A stretch of DNA of 13,308 nucleotides from CAYXUG01 sp964468655 (GCA_964468655.1 CAYXUG010000055.1:1-13308); one strand, 5' to 3'. Positions 6,212 through 13,195 are shown, counted from the stretch's first letter. The notes: generated by a model from the sequence alone, not told the origin. Numbers and translations: made by a program.

Positions 6212-7273
6212 TCATTTCCTGGGAAAATATTCAGGGATTAATCCAAATTCACTTTCCAATTCCTCAGCAATAGATTTAATCATCAACTTTCTTTCACCGT
6301 ATTGCAGAAATGCGCTTTTCATGGCGTCAATAATGATCTCTCTGAAATCGTAGAGATCGAAGTTGAATAACTGTTGTGCCAGATAAAATTCGTCTGTCAT
6401 GGTTGTGTCGGAAATTAACCGGTTATCGGTATTCAGCGAAACCCGGAGACCGCTTGTATAATAAGTCTTAAATGGATGGTATTTTAAAGAACGGATGCTT
6501 TTTGTATGAAAATTGCTGGTGAGGCAGATCTCCAGCGCGATGCGGTGGTCGTTCACATATTGCATTAAATCTTTGTCTTCTTTTAGCCGCGTTCCGTGAC
6601 CAATCCTGTGAGCGCCGCAGTAGTGGATCGCCTGGTGAATGGACTCAGGTCCGAATGCCTCGCCGGCATGAATAGTTGCGTTAATGTTGTTGTTCAAAAT
6701 GAGGTAAAATGCCTTCCGGTGATCTTTGGCAGGGAAGTTCTCTTCTGCCCCGGCAAGATCAAATCCTACCACGCCTTTGCCTTTGAACCGCACAGCGAGG
6801 TCTGCAAGTTTCAGTGACACTTCGGGACTGATGTTTCTGATTCCGCAGATGATAATTCCGCATTTAATGTTGAATTCTTTTTCTGCCTGATTCAGTCCCT
6901 TCCGGACAGCTTTTACCGATTCTGCCGGTGTCATTCCCCGGGATGTGTGAAGAATGGGAGAATAGCGGATTTCCATATAGCGCACATTTTCTGAAGCTGC
7001 ATCTTCCGCAAGTTCGAAGGCGGTGCGGGTAAGACTGGAAGGTGTCTGAATCACGCTTAGTGTAATTTTAAATCGGTCGATGTATTCTTCCAGAGTGACC
7101 CTGTTTTTTCCGATTGCGAGTATTTTGTGGAGGTCTCCTGGATTAGCGGCAGGGAGTTTCACCTTATTTTTCTGGGCGAGGTCAACCATTGTTTCCGGTC
7201 TCAGGGAGCCGTCGAGATGGCAGTGGAGTTCCACCTTCGGCAGGCGGTGAAAAAGATTCCTTGTGATTTTCAT
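6212..7273 (-). CDS. add: Adenosine deaminase
   Basis: A 353-residue zinc hydrolase that converts adenosine (and deoxyadenosine) to inosine plus ammonia in the cytoplasm, for purine salvage. Family motifs are in order: the metal-binding VELHCHLDGS (H17, H19), GFDLAG (171-176), TIHAGE (H202 metal ligand, E205 catalytic), RIGHGTRL (H226) and SLNTDNRLIS (D283 metal ligand). The TDNRL form of the last motif is normal for one bacterial adenosine deaminase branch. I chose the ATG at 7271-7273, giving MKITRNLFHRLPKVELH. An in-frame extension to 7318 would overlap the transporter gene and adds no family sequence. The start follows the OPT transporter stop by 1 nt, so translation is probably coupled. 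Length and motifs are complete. Confidence 0.93.
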   Translation of the reverse strand: MKITRNLFHRLPKVELHCHLDGSLRPETMVDLAQKNKVKLPAANPGDLHKILAIGKNRVTLEEYIDRFKITLSVIQTPSSLTRTAFELAEDAASENVRYMEIRYSPILHTSRGMTPAESVKAVRKGLNQAEKEFNIKCGIIICGIRNISPEVSLKLADLAVRFKGKGVVGFDLAGAEENFPAKDHRKAFYLILNNNINATIHAGEAFGPESIHQAIHYCGAHRIGHGTRLKEDKDLMQYVNDHRIALEICLTSNFHTKSIRSLKYHPFKTYYTSGLRVSLNTDNRLISDTTMTDEFYLAQQLFNFDLYDFREIIIDAMKSAFLQYGERKLMIKSIAEELESEFGLIPEYFPRK

Positions 7274-7274
7274 T

Positions 7275-9173
7275 TTACTGTTTTGCAACTGACCTGTAGA
7301 GCCAGAGAATAATTCCAATAAAGAGGATTGGCCCGAGCAGAGCCAGAGAATAACTTTGCCCGAGGAAAGTGAATCCCTGGATTGAAGGCCACCAGTCTTT
7401 ATTTGCGGTAATAAAAATAGGGACTGCCACCATTATACCCATAAGGGCTTCACCGGTGATGAATCCCGATGCCATCAAAAGACCCCGTTTTTCTGTTGCA
7501 TCCGTAGATCCTGCTTTTTTACCAAAATGAGCCACCATTCCACCAATGAAAATGGGTACTGAAAGTTCAATGGGGAGATAAATTCCCACTGCCACCGCCA
7601 GCACGGGAGTACGAAAATCTGAGCCAATCCTTTCCTGCCGAATGTCGATGAGAATAATAATGATGCCAATCAAAGCGCCAAACATGATCATATTCCATGG
7701 GAGGTTTCCTGTAAACACGCCGTCAGCCACCGATTTCATAAGGGTTGCCTGCGGTGCCGGGAGTGTTGATGAGCCAATCACATAAGCAGTGTGAAGAATA
7801 TTCAGGACAAGGCCCAAAACCACTGATGCGGACAAGACTCCCACGCACTGCATTAGTTGCTGTTTCCACGGTGTAGCGCCGACAATGAAACCGGTTTTCA
7901 AGTCCTGGAGATTATCCCCGCCAATGGCAGCTGCACAACATACCACAGCACCCACAAGGATGGCAGCAGCGGCTCCCGAACTGCTTCCAGTTCCGAGAAT
8001 CGCCAGCAATAGAAGAGATGTGAAAAGGATGGTGGCAATGGTAACACCGGAAATAGGATTATTGGAAGAGCCCACCACACCAGCCATATAGGCGGCAACG
8101 GCTGAAAACAGAAAGCCGAAAACCATCATAACAACCGAAAGGGTGACTGCAATACCAACAGATTCAAGTACACCATAGTACAAAAGTATTACTGGAATAA
8201 GGAGTACTGCCAGTCCTAAACCGACATAGTGAATAGGAAAATCTTTTTCTTCACGCCGAATTTCCTGACCGGATTGCGCATGACTGATTGCATTAAGACT
8301 CGCCCTAATTCCGGCAGCAAGCGGTTTCATCAGTTTCAGAAGTGACCAGATGCCTCCCACCACCATAGCACCCACACCCAGATAACGGATTTTAGTATTC
8401 CAGATTGTCCATGCGGCTGACATAGGATCTCCTTCAAATCCATTCAGCGCCGAATAAATGGGAATTGCAAATCCCCACGAAATCAGTCCACCGGCAAAAA
8501 CAAGAATGGAAATATTTCTTCCCACGATATAACCGACAGAAATTAGAGCAGGTGAGATGTCAGTCCCAATTCCAAAAATGGCGCCTCCGAAATTTTTCGC
8601 TCCTTCCACCGCTGCATGCCACATGCCGAATCCCTGTTGAGCCAGTTTCATGAGTCCGCCGGCGATCCCCGTCACGGCGATTATTTTTATTCCAGATGCA
8701 GAATCAGACGCTGTTTTTTCTTTTGCCTCCTCACCCGCTCTAAGGACTTCTGCCGTGGCAACGCCTTCCGGGTATTTTAGTTTTGCTTCAATGATAAGCG
8801 CCCGCCTTAGCGGCACAGTGAAAAGAACGCCGATCAATCCGCCGATGGCAGAAATTTTGGCAATTTCCCACGCATTGAATTCTGTCCAGTATCCCAGAAG
8901 CACAAGAGCGGGAATGGTAAAAATCACACCAGCTGCCAGTGATTCTCCCGCAGAAGCGGCTGTCTGAACAATATTATTTTCCAGAATATTGGATTTTTTA
9001 AAAGCAGCCAGAATTCCCATAGAAATAACAGCCGCCGGTATGGAAGCGGAAACGGTCATTCCTGCGAAAAGACCCAGATAAGCGTTTGCCCCGGTCAGTA
9101 CCATGGAAAGTAAAATCCCGAGAATGATTGCTTTTAATGTAATTTCAGGTAGCGGATTATTTTGATTTGTCAT
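7275..9173 (-). CDS. OPT-family oligopeptide transporter
   Basis: A 632-residue inner-membrane protein with about 14-16 hydrophobic segments, the size of bacterial OPT transporters that take up small peptides (or metal chelates in some members). Diagnostic sequences are the start PLPEITLKAIILGILL, TGANAYLGLFAGMTVSASIP (about 27-46), KYPEG (133-137), NPISG (372-376) and GGDNLQDLKTG (418-428), all characteristic of the family. The ATG at 9171-9173 has GGGGA about 7 nt upstream. A longer frame starts at 9296 and would add one hydrophobic helix; a still longer one runs through the riboswitch, and I reject that one. The adenosine deaminase gene follows after 1 nt. The gene is transcribed divergently from the thiamine-regulated receptor. 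Substrate not determinable. Confidence 0.88.
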   Translation of the reverse strand: MTNQNNPLPEITLKAIILGILLSMVLTGANAYLGLFAGMTVSASIPAAVISMGILAAFKKSNILENNIVQTAASAGESLAAGVIFTIPALVLLGYWTEFNAWEIAKISAIGGLIGVLFTVPLRRALIIEAKLKYPEGVATAEVLRAGEEAKEKTASDSASGIKIIAVTGIAGGLMKLAQQGFGMWHAAVEGAKNFGGAIFGIGTDISPALISVGYIVGRNISILVFAGGLISWGFAIPIYSALNGFEGDPMSAAWTIWNTKIRYLGVGAMVVGGIWSLLKLMKPLAAGIRASLNAISHAQSGQEIRREEKDFPIHYVGLGLAVLLIPVILLYYGVLESVGIAVTLSVVMMVFGFLFSAVAAYMAGVVGSSNNPISGVTIATILFTSLLLLAILGTGSSSGAAAAILVGAVVCCAAAIGGDNLQDLKTGFIVGATPWKQQLMQCVGVLSASVVLGLVLNILHTAYVIGSSTLPAPQATLMKSVADGVFTGNLPWNMIMFGALIGIIIILIDIRQERIGSDFRTPVLAVAVGIYLPIELSVPIFIGGMVAHFGKKAGSTDATEKRGLLMASGFITGEALMGIMVAVPIFITANKDWWPSIQGFTFLGQSYSLALLGPILFIGIILWLYRSVAKQ

Positions 9174-9338
9174 AGTTGTATCCCCAAAAGTTTGCCGTGA
9201 AAATAGAATGAACGTCAGGAGAAAAACAAGAGGAACATAATTGATTGGCAACAGGTAACTTATGGTTCGTAGCTGGCAATTGGTTTCCAGATTCATCTTT
9301 CCAAATTCATCTTTCAATATTAAATTATCAATACAACA

Positions 9339-9415
9339 GGGGTGCTGTTTTGAGTCAGACAGAACGGCTGAGAAAAACCCTTTGAACCTGATCCGGATAA
9401 TACCAGCGTAGGGAG
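9339..9415 (+). ncRNA. TPP (thiamine pyrophosphate) riboswitch
   Basis: The conserved THI-element blocks are in order: GGGGTGC (9339-9345), a short P3 hairpin with CTGT/ACAG, GGCTGAGA (9366-9373), ACCCTTTGAACCTGATC (9377-9393), GGATAATACCAGCG and GTAGGGAGA (to about 9416). GCTGAGA binds the pyrimidine ring of TPP in this aptamer class. The Shine-Dalgarno sequence GGGAG (9411-9415), 6 nt from the receptor ATG, is the last part of the conserved 3' block, so ligand folding should hide it and stop translation. Helix P5 has one C-A mismatch and an outer P1 is not obvious. No terminator hairpin lies between aptamer and ATG, so control is translational. Confidence 0.92.
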
Positions 9416-9421
9416 AACCAC

Positions 9422-11767
9422 ATGAAGCAACTCGCAAAATTTTTAACTCCACTTTTCATTTTTCCACTATTTGCCCAATCCGTTACAGTTGAGGGTACCG
9501 TTACAAACAGTGAAACCGGGAAACAGATTATAAACGCCAATGTGGTTAGCGGTGAAACGGGGGCCACAACAGATGAAAATGGATTCTTTTCCATTATAAC
9601 AGAAATTGGTGAAGAATTAACTGTATCCCATATCGGATTTGAATCGTTCACGACTACTGTGGCTTCGAAACAGTTAACTATTTCGCTTACTCCCATGGTT
9701 GTAAAGGGAGAAGAAATTATTGTCCTCGGAGGATTATCTAACGAAAGTTTGAACCAAGCAACGTCAAGCATAACTGTTTTCAGTAAAAACGAGTTGAAAA
9801 ATATGGATGGGAGCCATTTCCAATCATTGATTGATGAAGTCCCCAATCTGAACTGGGCCGGCGGAACCTCCCGCCCGAGATATTTTCAGATTCGCGGTAT
9901 TGGTGCAAGGAGTCACTATTTCGGTGAAGGACCCCCAAATTTTTCTGTGGGATTTGTCATGGATGATATTGACTTAAGCGGAATGGGAATGGCAGGACTT
10001 TTATACGATCTCCATCAGGTGGAAATTTTCAAGGGACCACAATCATCTATTTACGGACCGAACGCACTAGCTGGACTTATCAGTCTCCGCTCCACCGATC
10101 CTGAGGATGAATTTGGTGCAAATATACGACTTACTGGCGGCGGTGATAATCTGGAAAGATTCAGCGGGTTGATTAATATTCCACTTTCAGAAAGTCTGTC
10201 CGCACGGTTTGGTTTTGAGTCGGGGACAAGTGATGGATTTCGCACCAACCAGTTTTTGAAATTAACCAATACAAACAGTCGTGATGAATCAATTATCAGA
10301 GGTAAAGTGTTGTACAAACCCAACGATAATTTGAAAGTCCTATATACACGATTGAATGCTGAATTGAACAACAAATACGATGCATGGGCACCGGATAACA
10401 ATGAGGATTATAAGACATACACAAACCAACAGGGATGGGACAGACAGGGGACGAATGCTTATTCGGTAAAGGGTGAATACACCAAAAAGAAATTCAATGG
10501 AACCATCATCAAATCTAGGTCAGAAACGGATTTGGTTCACAGTTATGATGGTGACTGGGGAAATGATGAATATTGGCTTCAGGAACCCTATCTATTTGAT
10601 CCTGACACAACGGGCTGGAATTATGAATTTTACGACAGTACTGCCAGAAACAGAATTAATGATACTTATGAAGCCCGGGTGAAGTACGGGAATTTTGTTG
10701 TGGGATATTTTGATAAAAATTTAAAAGAAAATGATAATGCGACTGGCTGGGTATTCGGCGGTGATGCTGATACTGCTGAGAGTCATTTTGAAATGGATGT
10801 TGAAGCTTTTTATACCCAATTTGAATTCATTCTTTTTAATAAGTTGAAATTTCTGGCGAATTACAGAACTGAAACCGATGAAATAAAATACAACGGTATA
10901 TCAAGTTATGACGGTAATCCTTTTGAACCGGATTCTTTCAATGTAAAACACGAACTATGGGGTGGTAAATTTGTACTCCAATTTTTAACGGGAAAAAATT
11001 CAAATATTTATACAAGCATATCAAAAGGGTATAAGGCAGGCGGTATCAATCAGCATCCGTCCCTTTTAGCGGGAAATATCCTTTACGATCCTGAAATTAT
11101 GGTAAACTATGAATTTGGTTTGCGAATACATACCCAAAAAACCGGACTGAATCTGACAGCATTCAAAGCGCTCAGAAATGATCAACAGGTTTCAATCTCG
11201 CAGCAGAAGGACGAAGAAAACCCCAACACTTTTATTTACTACGCAGCCAATGCAACCACCGGTGAATTAAGTGGTTTGGAATTGGATGTCTCATATCGGA
11301 TAAGTGATAAATTATCCTTTTCAGGATCCATGGGAATTCTGAATTCTCATGTGGATCCATTTACCGTTCGAATTGATACATCCACAACCGTTACGTTAGG
11401 TAACCGGAATGCAGCTCACGCGCCGAAATATTCCTATAATCTGTCGCTCAATTTCACCGATCCGGATGGTTTGTTTTACAAAGTCGAAATGGCGGGAAAA
11501 GACAAATTCTATTTTTCAGACAGCCATGATGAAATATCCGAGCCGTATCAACTTTTGAACGGTCATATTGGTCACCATTTCGGTGATTTATCCATCAAGG
11601 TGTGGGGAAGGAATATTTTAGATGAGCGATATGCTGTTCGAGGATTTTATTTCGGGTTGGAACCTGTCTGGAATGAAGAACTGGGAGATCATGAATATCC
11701 CGAAAGGAAGTACCTCAGTTACGGTGATCCGGTTCAGTTTGGAGTGACTGTGGATTATGGTTTTTAG
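9422..11767 (+). CDS. TonB-dependent outer-membrane receptor under TPP control, probable thiamine transporter
   Basis: A 781-residue protein. The signal peptide is MKQLAKFLTPLFIFPLFAQ. A carboxypeptidase-regulatory-like domain (about 22-90) contains VEGTVTNSETGKQIINANV and GATTDENGFFSI. A TonB-box-like EEIIVLGG (97-104) precedes the plug (about 105-225), which includes FQIRGIGARS and VEIFKGPQSSIYGPNALAG. The rest is a 22-strand-type beta barrel ending in VTVDYGF, with the terminal aromatic residue used by the BAM machinery. Start: ATG at 9422, 6 nt after GGGAG. The TPP riboswitch directly upstream links it to vitamin B1; Bacteroidetes have THI-regulated outer-membrane receptors of this kind. 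Thiamine, its phosphates or pyrimidine precursors are the likely cargo (inference). The last 17 bp of the gene are duplicated downstream. Confidence 0.9.
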   Translation: MKQLAKFLTPLFIFPLFAQSVTVEGTVTNSETGKQIINANVVSGETGATTDENGFFSIITEIGEELTVSHIGFESFTTTVASKQLTISLTPMVVKGEEIIVLGGLSNESLNQATSSITVFSKNELKNMDGSHFQSLIDEVPNLNWAGGTSRPRYFQIRGIGARSHYFGEGPPNFSVGFVMDDIDLSGMGMAGLLYDLHQVEIFKGPQSSIYGPNALAGLISLRSTDPEDEFGANIRLTGGGDNLERFSGLINIPLSESLSARFGFESGTSDGFRTNQFLKLTNTNSRDESIIRGKVLYKPNDNLKVLYTRLNAELNNKYDAWAPDNNEDYKTYTNQQGWDRQGTNAYSVKGEYTKKKFNGTIIKSRSETDLVHSYDGDWGNDEYWLQEPYLFDPDTTGWNYEFYDSTARNRINDTYEARVKYGNFVVGYFDKNLKENDNATGWVFGGDADTAESHFEMDVEAFYTQFEFILFNKLKFLANYRTETDEIKYNGISSYDGNPFEPDSFNVKHELWGGKFVLQFLTGKNSNIYTSISKGYKAGGINQHPSLLAGNILYDPEIMVNYEFGLRIHTQKTGLNLTAFKALRNDQQVSISQQKDEENPNTFIYYAANATTGELSGLELDVSYRISDKLSFSGSMGILNSHVDPFTVRIDTSTTVTLGNRNAAHAPKYSYNLSLNFTDPDGLFYKVEMAGKDKFYFSDSHDEISEPYQLLNGHIGHHFGDLSIKVWGRNILDERYAVRGFYFGLEPVWNEELGDHEYPERKYLSYGDPVQFGVTVDYGF

Positions 11768-11790
11768 TCAATTCAGAGAAACATTGTTAT
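11750..11790. repeat. 41-bp direct repeat, copy A (3' end of the TonB receptor gene plus 23 nt)
   Basis: The sequence begins GTGGATTATGG, runs through the TAG stop, and ends ACATTGTTAT. It is identical to 12656-12696. Copies start 906 bp apart and bracket the yefM-yoeB pair and its regulatory region. Similarity is weak upstream of the block, where both sequences still encode a barrel-end-like peptide, and absent downstream. Confidence 0.85.
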
Positions 11791-11855
11791 CATATGTCTA
11801 ATTCTGGTATATGAGAATGAAAAAACCATTTTATCAGTGTTTATTCACACACCCC

Positions 11856-11873
11856 GTCCGCCTACCGGCGGAC
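11856..11873 (+). terminator. Probable terminator of the TonB receptor transcript
   Basis: GTCCGCC (11856-11862) pairs perfectly with GGCGGAC (11867-11873) around loop TACC. After an ACCCCTC spacer comes TTTTT (11880-11885). A GC-rich stem followed by a T-run about 90 nt after the receptor stop suits rho-independent termination, but the 7-nt spacer before the T-run makes it imperfect. The same block could be another intergenic repeat family. Confidence 0.45.
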
Positions 11874-11910
11874 ACCCCTCTTTTTATCCCAAAGGGATGT
11901 CTTTGACAGA

Positions 11911-11978
11911 GAGGAATCTTGTTTATTTGTTTGAAAATGTAGATTCTTCCTTCCTCCCAAAGAGAGGCTCAAAATGAC
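11911..11978. repeat. Palindromic dispersed repeat, copy 2 (degenerate)
   Basis: GAGGAATCT (11911-11919) faces AGATTCTTC (11941-11949), the inner arms of the family seen at 1056-1151. The right outer arm survives as CTCAAAATGAC (11968-11978), while the matching left outer arm has been replaced. The copy lies 25 bp beyond the 3' end of the toxin gene. Confidence 0.5.
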
Positions 11979-12002
11979 TTGGACAGTTTCTGTCCAACTG
12001 AA

Positions 12003-12296
12003 TTACTCATAATGCGACCACATCCTTATTACTTTAACAATTTTTTCTTTCTCATATAGTTGATAAACAAGACGGTGTTGAATATTTATCCGTCTTGAAA
12101 ACACACCTGATAGATCACCCACAAGTTTTTCGAATGGAGGAGGAGATTGAAAGGGATTGGATTTTAGAATTTCCAGTAAGCTGATTACTTTTGATTTAAG
12201 TCCGCTTTGGGATACTTTTTTTGCATCTTTTTGAGCTTGTTTGGTGTAGACAATTTTCCATTGACCTTTATTATTAGAAGGTGGCTGATCTACCAA
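12003..12296 (-). CDS. yoeB: YoeB-type mRNA endoribonuclease toxin
   Basis: A 97-residue Txe/YoeB-family toxin that cuts mRNA in the ribosomal A site. Residues corresponding to the E. coli YoeB active site are present: E56 in PPFEKLVGDLSG, R75 in QHRLVY, and the C-terminal H95 and Y96 in MWSHYE. The DLSGVFSRRIN and HRLVY blocks are family hallmarks. Typical YoeB has 84 residues; the extra ones are mainly about 12 hydrophilic residues at the N-terminus before WKIVYTKQAQKD. The start is TTG at 12294-12296, because no ATG or GTG precedes the conserved core. It overlaps the antitoxin gene by 7 nt, so translation is coupled. The C-terminal glutamate after HY is a small departure from the usual ending. 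Confidence 0.88.
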   Translation of the reverse strand: MVDQPPSNNKGQWKIVYTKQAQKDAKKVSQSGLKSKVISLLEILKSNPFQSPPPFEKLVGDLSGVFSRRINIQHRLVYQLYEKEKIVKVIRMWSHYE

Positions 12297-12532
12297 TCAA
12301 GTTCCTCGGCGGTCTCATCCAGTGGAGTTTGCATTCCTTCAACTATTGACTCTTTCATTCCTGGAATGGAGGTGAGGTACAGAGTTTCCTGAATTGACCG
12401 CCAATCATCTTCAGAAACCATAATGACATTCCCATTTTTCCCGGTAATCTGAATAGGTTCATGGGATGCATTTGCTTCATTCAGAAGTTTATACAAATTT
12501 GCTCGTGCTTTGGTGGAATTAATTGTTTTCAT
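12290..12532 (-). CDS. yefM: YefM-type antitoxin (Phd/YefM family)
   Basis: An 80-residue antitoxin. The N-terminal DNA-binding and dimerisation domain begins MKTINSTKARANLYKLLNEA and continues with EPIQITGKNGNVIMVSEDDW (about 25-44), the classic Phd/YefM pattern of a strand pair followed by S-E-x-D-W. The helix LYLTSIPGMKESIVEGM and the acidic end PLDETAEELDW form the toxin-binding tail; LYLTSIPGM is common in YefM proteins. GAGG lies 6 nt before the ATG at 12530-12532. It precedes and overlaps the yoeB gene. A perfect inverted repeat 19-44 bp upstream is the likely autoregulatory operator. The operon sits between two 41-bp direct repeats, suggesting recent arrival. Confidence 0.92.
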   Translation of the reverse strand: MKTINSTKARANLYKLLNEANASHEPIQITGKNGNVIMVSEDDWRSIQETLYLTSIPGMKESIVEGMQTPLDETAEELDW

Positions 12533-12550
12533 TTTATACCTCGATTATTA

Positions 12551-12576
12551 ATAACGTACGCAATAATGTACGTTAT
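12551..12576. promoter_or_regulatory. Candidate YefM-YoeB operator
   Basis: ATAACGTAC (12551-12559) and GTACGTTAT (12568-12576) form a perfect 9-bp inverted repeat with an 8-nt spacer, 19-44 bp upstream of the antitoxin start. The core GTAC is close to the TGTACA-type sites bound by E. coli YefM. An AT-rich TATTAAT-like -10 candidate on the minus strand adjoins it. Autorepression by the toxin-antitoxin complex is the likely role. Confidence 0.6.
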
Positions 12577-12588
12577 AAAATGGAAATT

Positions 12589-12616
12589 ATCAATAGGTAA
12601 TATAAAAGCGGATTGA
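12589..12616. repeat. Short motif shared with the region between vapB and selC, copy 2
   Basis: ATCAATAGGTAA (12589-12600) followed by AAAAGCGGATTGA (12604-12616) matches 1161-1193. It ends exactly where the receptor C-terminal remnant becomes open, at the TGA formed by its last bases. Confidence 0.5.
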
Positions 12617-12673
12617 GATAAACCACCAGCGAATCTGGTTAAATTGGATTTGATGGTGGATTATGGTTTTTAG
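12617..12673 (+). pseudogene. C-terminal remnant of a TonB-dependent receptor gene
   Basis: This frame reads DKPPANLVKLDLMVDYGF then TAG. The intact receptor upstream ends with PVQFGVTVDYGF and the same TAG. The last six codons are identical in DNA, and those before differ while keeping the alternating pattern of an outer-membrane final strand. A TGA precedes it at 12614-12616, so it has no start and cannot be a gene. Either it derives from a diverged paralogue, or it is a decayed duplicate of the upstream gene's end. Confidence 0.5.
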
Positions 12674-12696
12674 TCAATTCAGAGAAACATTGTTAT
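12656..12696. repeat. 41-bp direct repeat, copy B
   Basis: Identical to 11750-11790. The palindromic repeat copy 3 begins inside its last few bases (GTTAT, 12692-12696), whereas copy A is followed by unrelated sequence. This suggests copy B marks the original downstream junction of the receptor gene. Confidence 0.85.
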
Positions 12697-12781
12697 TCTG
12701 AGGGAGTGAAACAACCGAAGAATCTAGTTTAGTTGTTCAAGAATGCAGATTCTTCTCCCGCAACTGCGGCATCAGAATGAC
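12692..12781. repeat. Palindromic dispersed repeat, copy 3
   Basis: The outer arms GTTATTCTGA (12692-12701) and TCAGAATGAC (12772-12781) match at 9 of 10 positions. The inner arms GAAGAATCT (12717-12725) and AGATTCTTC (12747-12755) match perfectly. It belongs to the same family as 1056-1151 and ends 8 bp before the stop codon of the Mth938-like gene, so it may serve as that gene's 3' hairpin. Confidence 0.65.
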
Positions 12782-12789
12782 AGGAATGG

Positions 12790-13170
12790 TTAACACGTCG
12801 AGTGAAACAATCCACCCACGGGATGATTCATTCTCAATTCATTGTAAAGTATAACCGCTTCTTTGGTCGGAAGAATATGAGTGGTAATGTTTTTCTTCTC
12901 AAGGTGTTCCAAAGTCCCCGGACAAACTTTCAATCGTTTCAGCATACCTCGTGAAAGAACAATCACATCAGCGCCATTTTCAGTCAGTTCAGCAACATCC
13001 ACTGGTTGAATGCCTGGGGAGTGATGGGTGCCTGTTTCTGTCCAGTCCCATTCTTTCGCACCACCGGGATAGAGTTTTGCATCTTTAAACTTTAGATCAT
13101 TTTTAATGGTGATATGACCCCAGGAGAGGTGGGTTATGTGTGGGGAATGATTACTATTCACTGTTAACAA
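12790..13170 (-). CDS. Mth938/AAMDC-like domain protein
   Basis: A 126-residue single-domain protein of the Mth938 (DUF498) fold. The family signature KDAKLYPGGAKEWDW (about 29-43) runs into TETGTHHSPGIQPVDV, followed by GADVIVLSRGM and a C-terminal alpha/beta part with NITTHILPTKEAV. Members are small cytosolic proteins of uncertain biochemistry, related in fold to a subunit-associated protein of respiratory complex I assembly and to human AAMDC. No ATG precedes the conserved core. I use TTG at 13168-13170, with GTGAG about 6 nt upstream; GTG at 13159-13161 is the alternative. Its 3' end abuts palindromic repeat copy 3. Upstream on the same strand lies the ABC-ATPase fragment, possibly a former operon partner. 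Confidence 0.8.
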   Translation of the reverse strand: MLTVNSNHSPHITHLSWGHITIKNDLKFKDAKLYPGGAKEWDWTETGTHHSPGIQPVDVAELTENGADVIVLSRGMLKRLKVCPGTLEHLEKKNITTHILPTKEAVILYNELRMNHPVGGLFHSTC

Positions 13171-13195
13171 AAAAAACTCACAAGGGTCTTATCCC

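Noticed and set aside
9174..9452. Extended start of the OPT transporter reaching across the riboswitch region (93 extra residues).
   Set aside because: The extension runs antisense through the TPP aptamer and the start of the receptor gene and has no family similarity, whereas the ATG at 9173 has a good Shine-Dalgarno sequence and a standard OPT N-terminus.
11981..11995. GGACAG-TTT-CTGTCC hairpin after yoeB as a terminator.
   Set aside because: Only 6 bp, and no T-tract follows on the minus strand in the expected place; it is compatible with chance.
1056..12781. The repeated palindromes as a CRISPR array or insertion-sequence ends.
   Set aside because: Copies are far apart and imperfect with no regular spacers, no cas gene is present, and no transposase is encoded between any pair.
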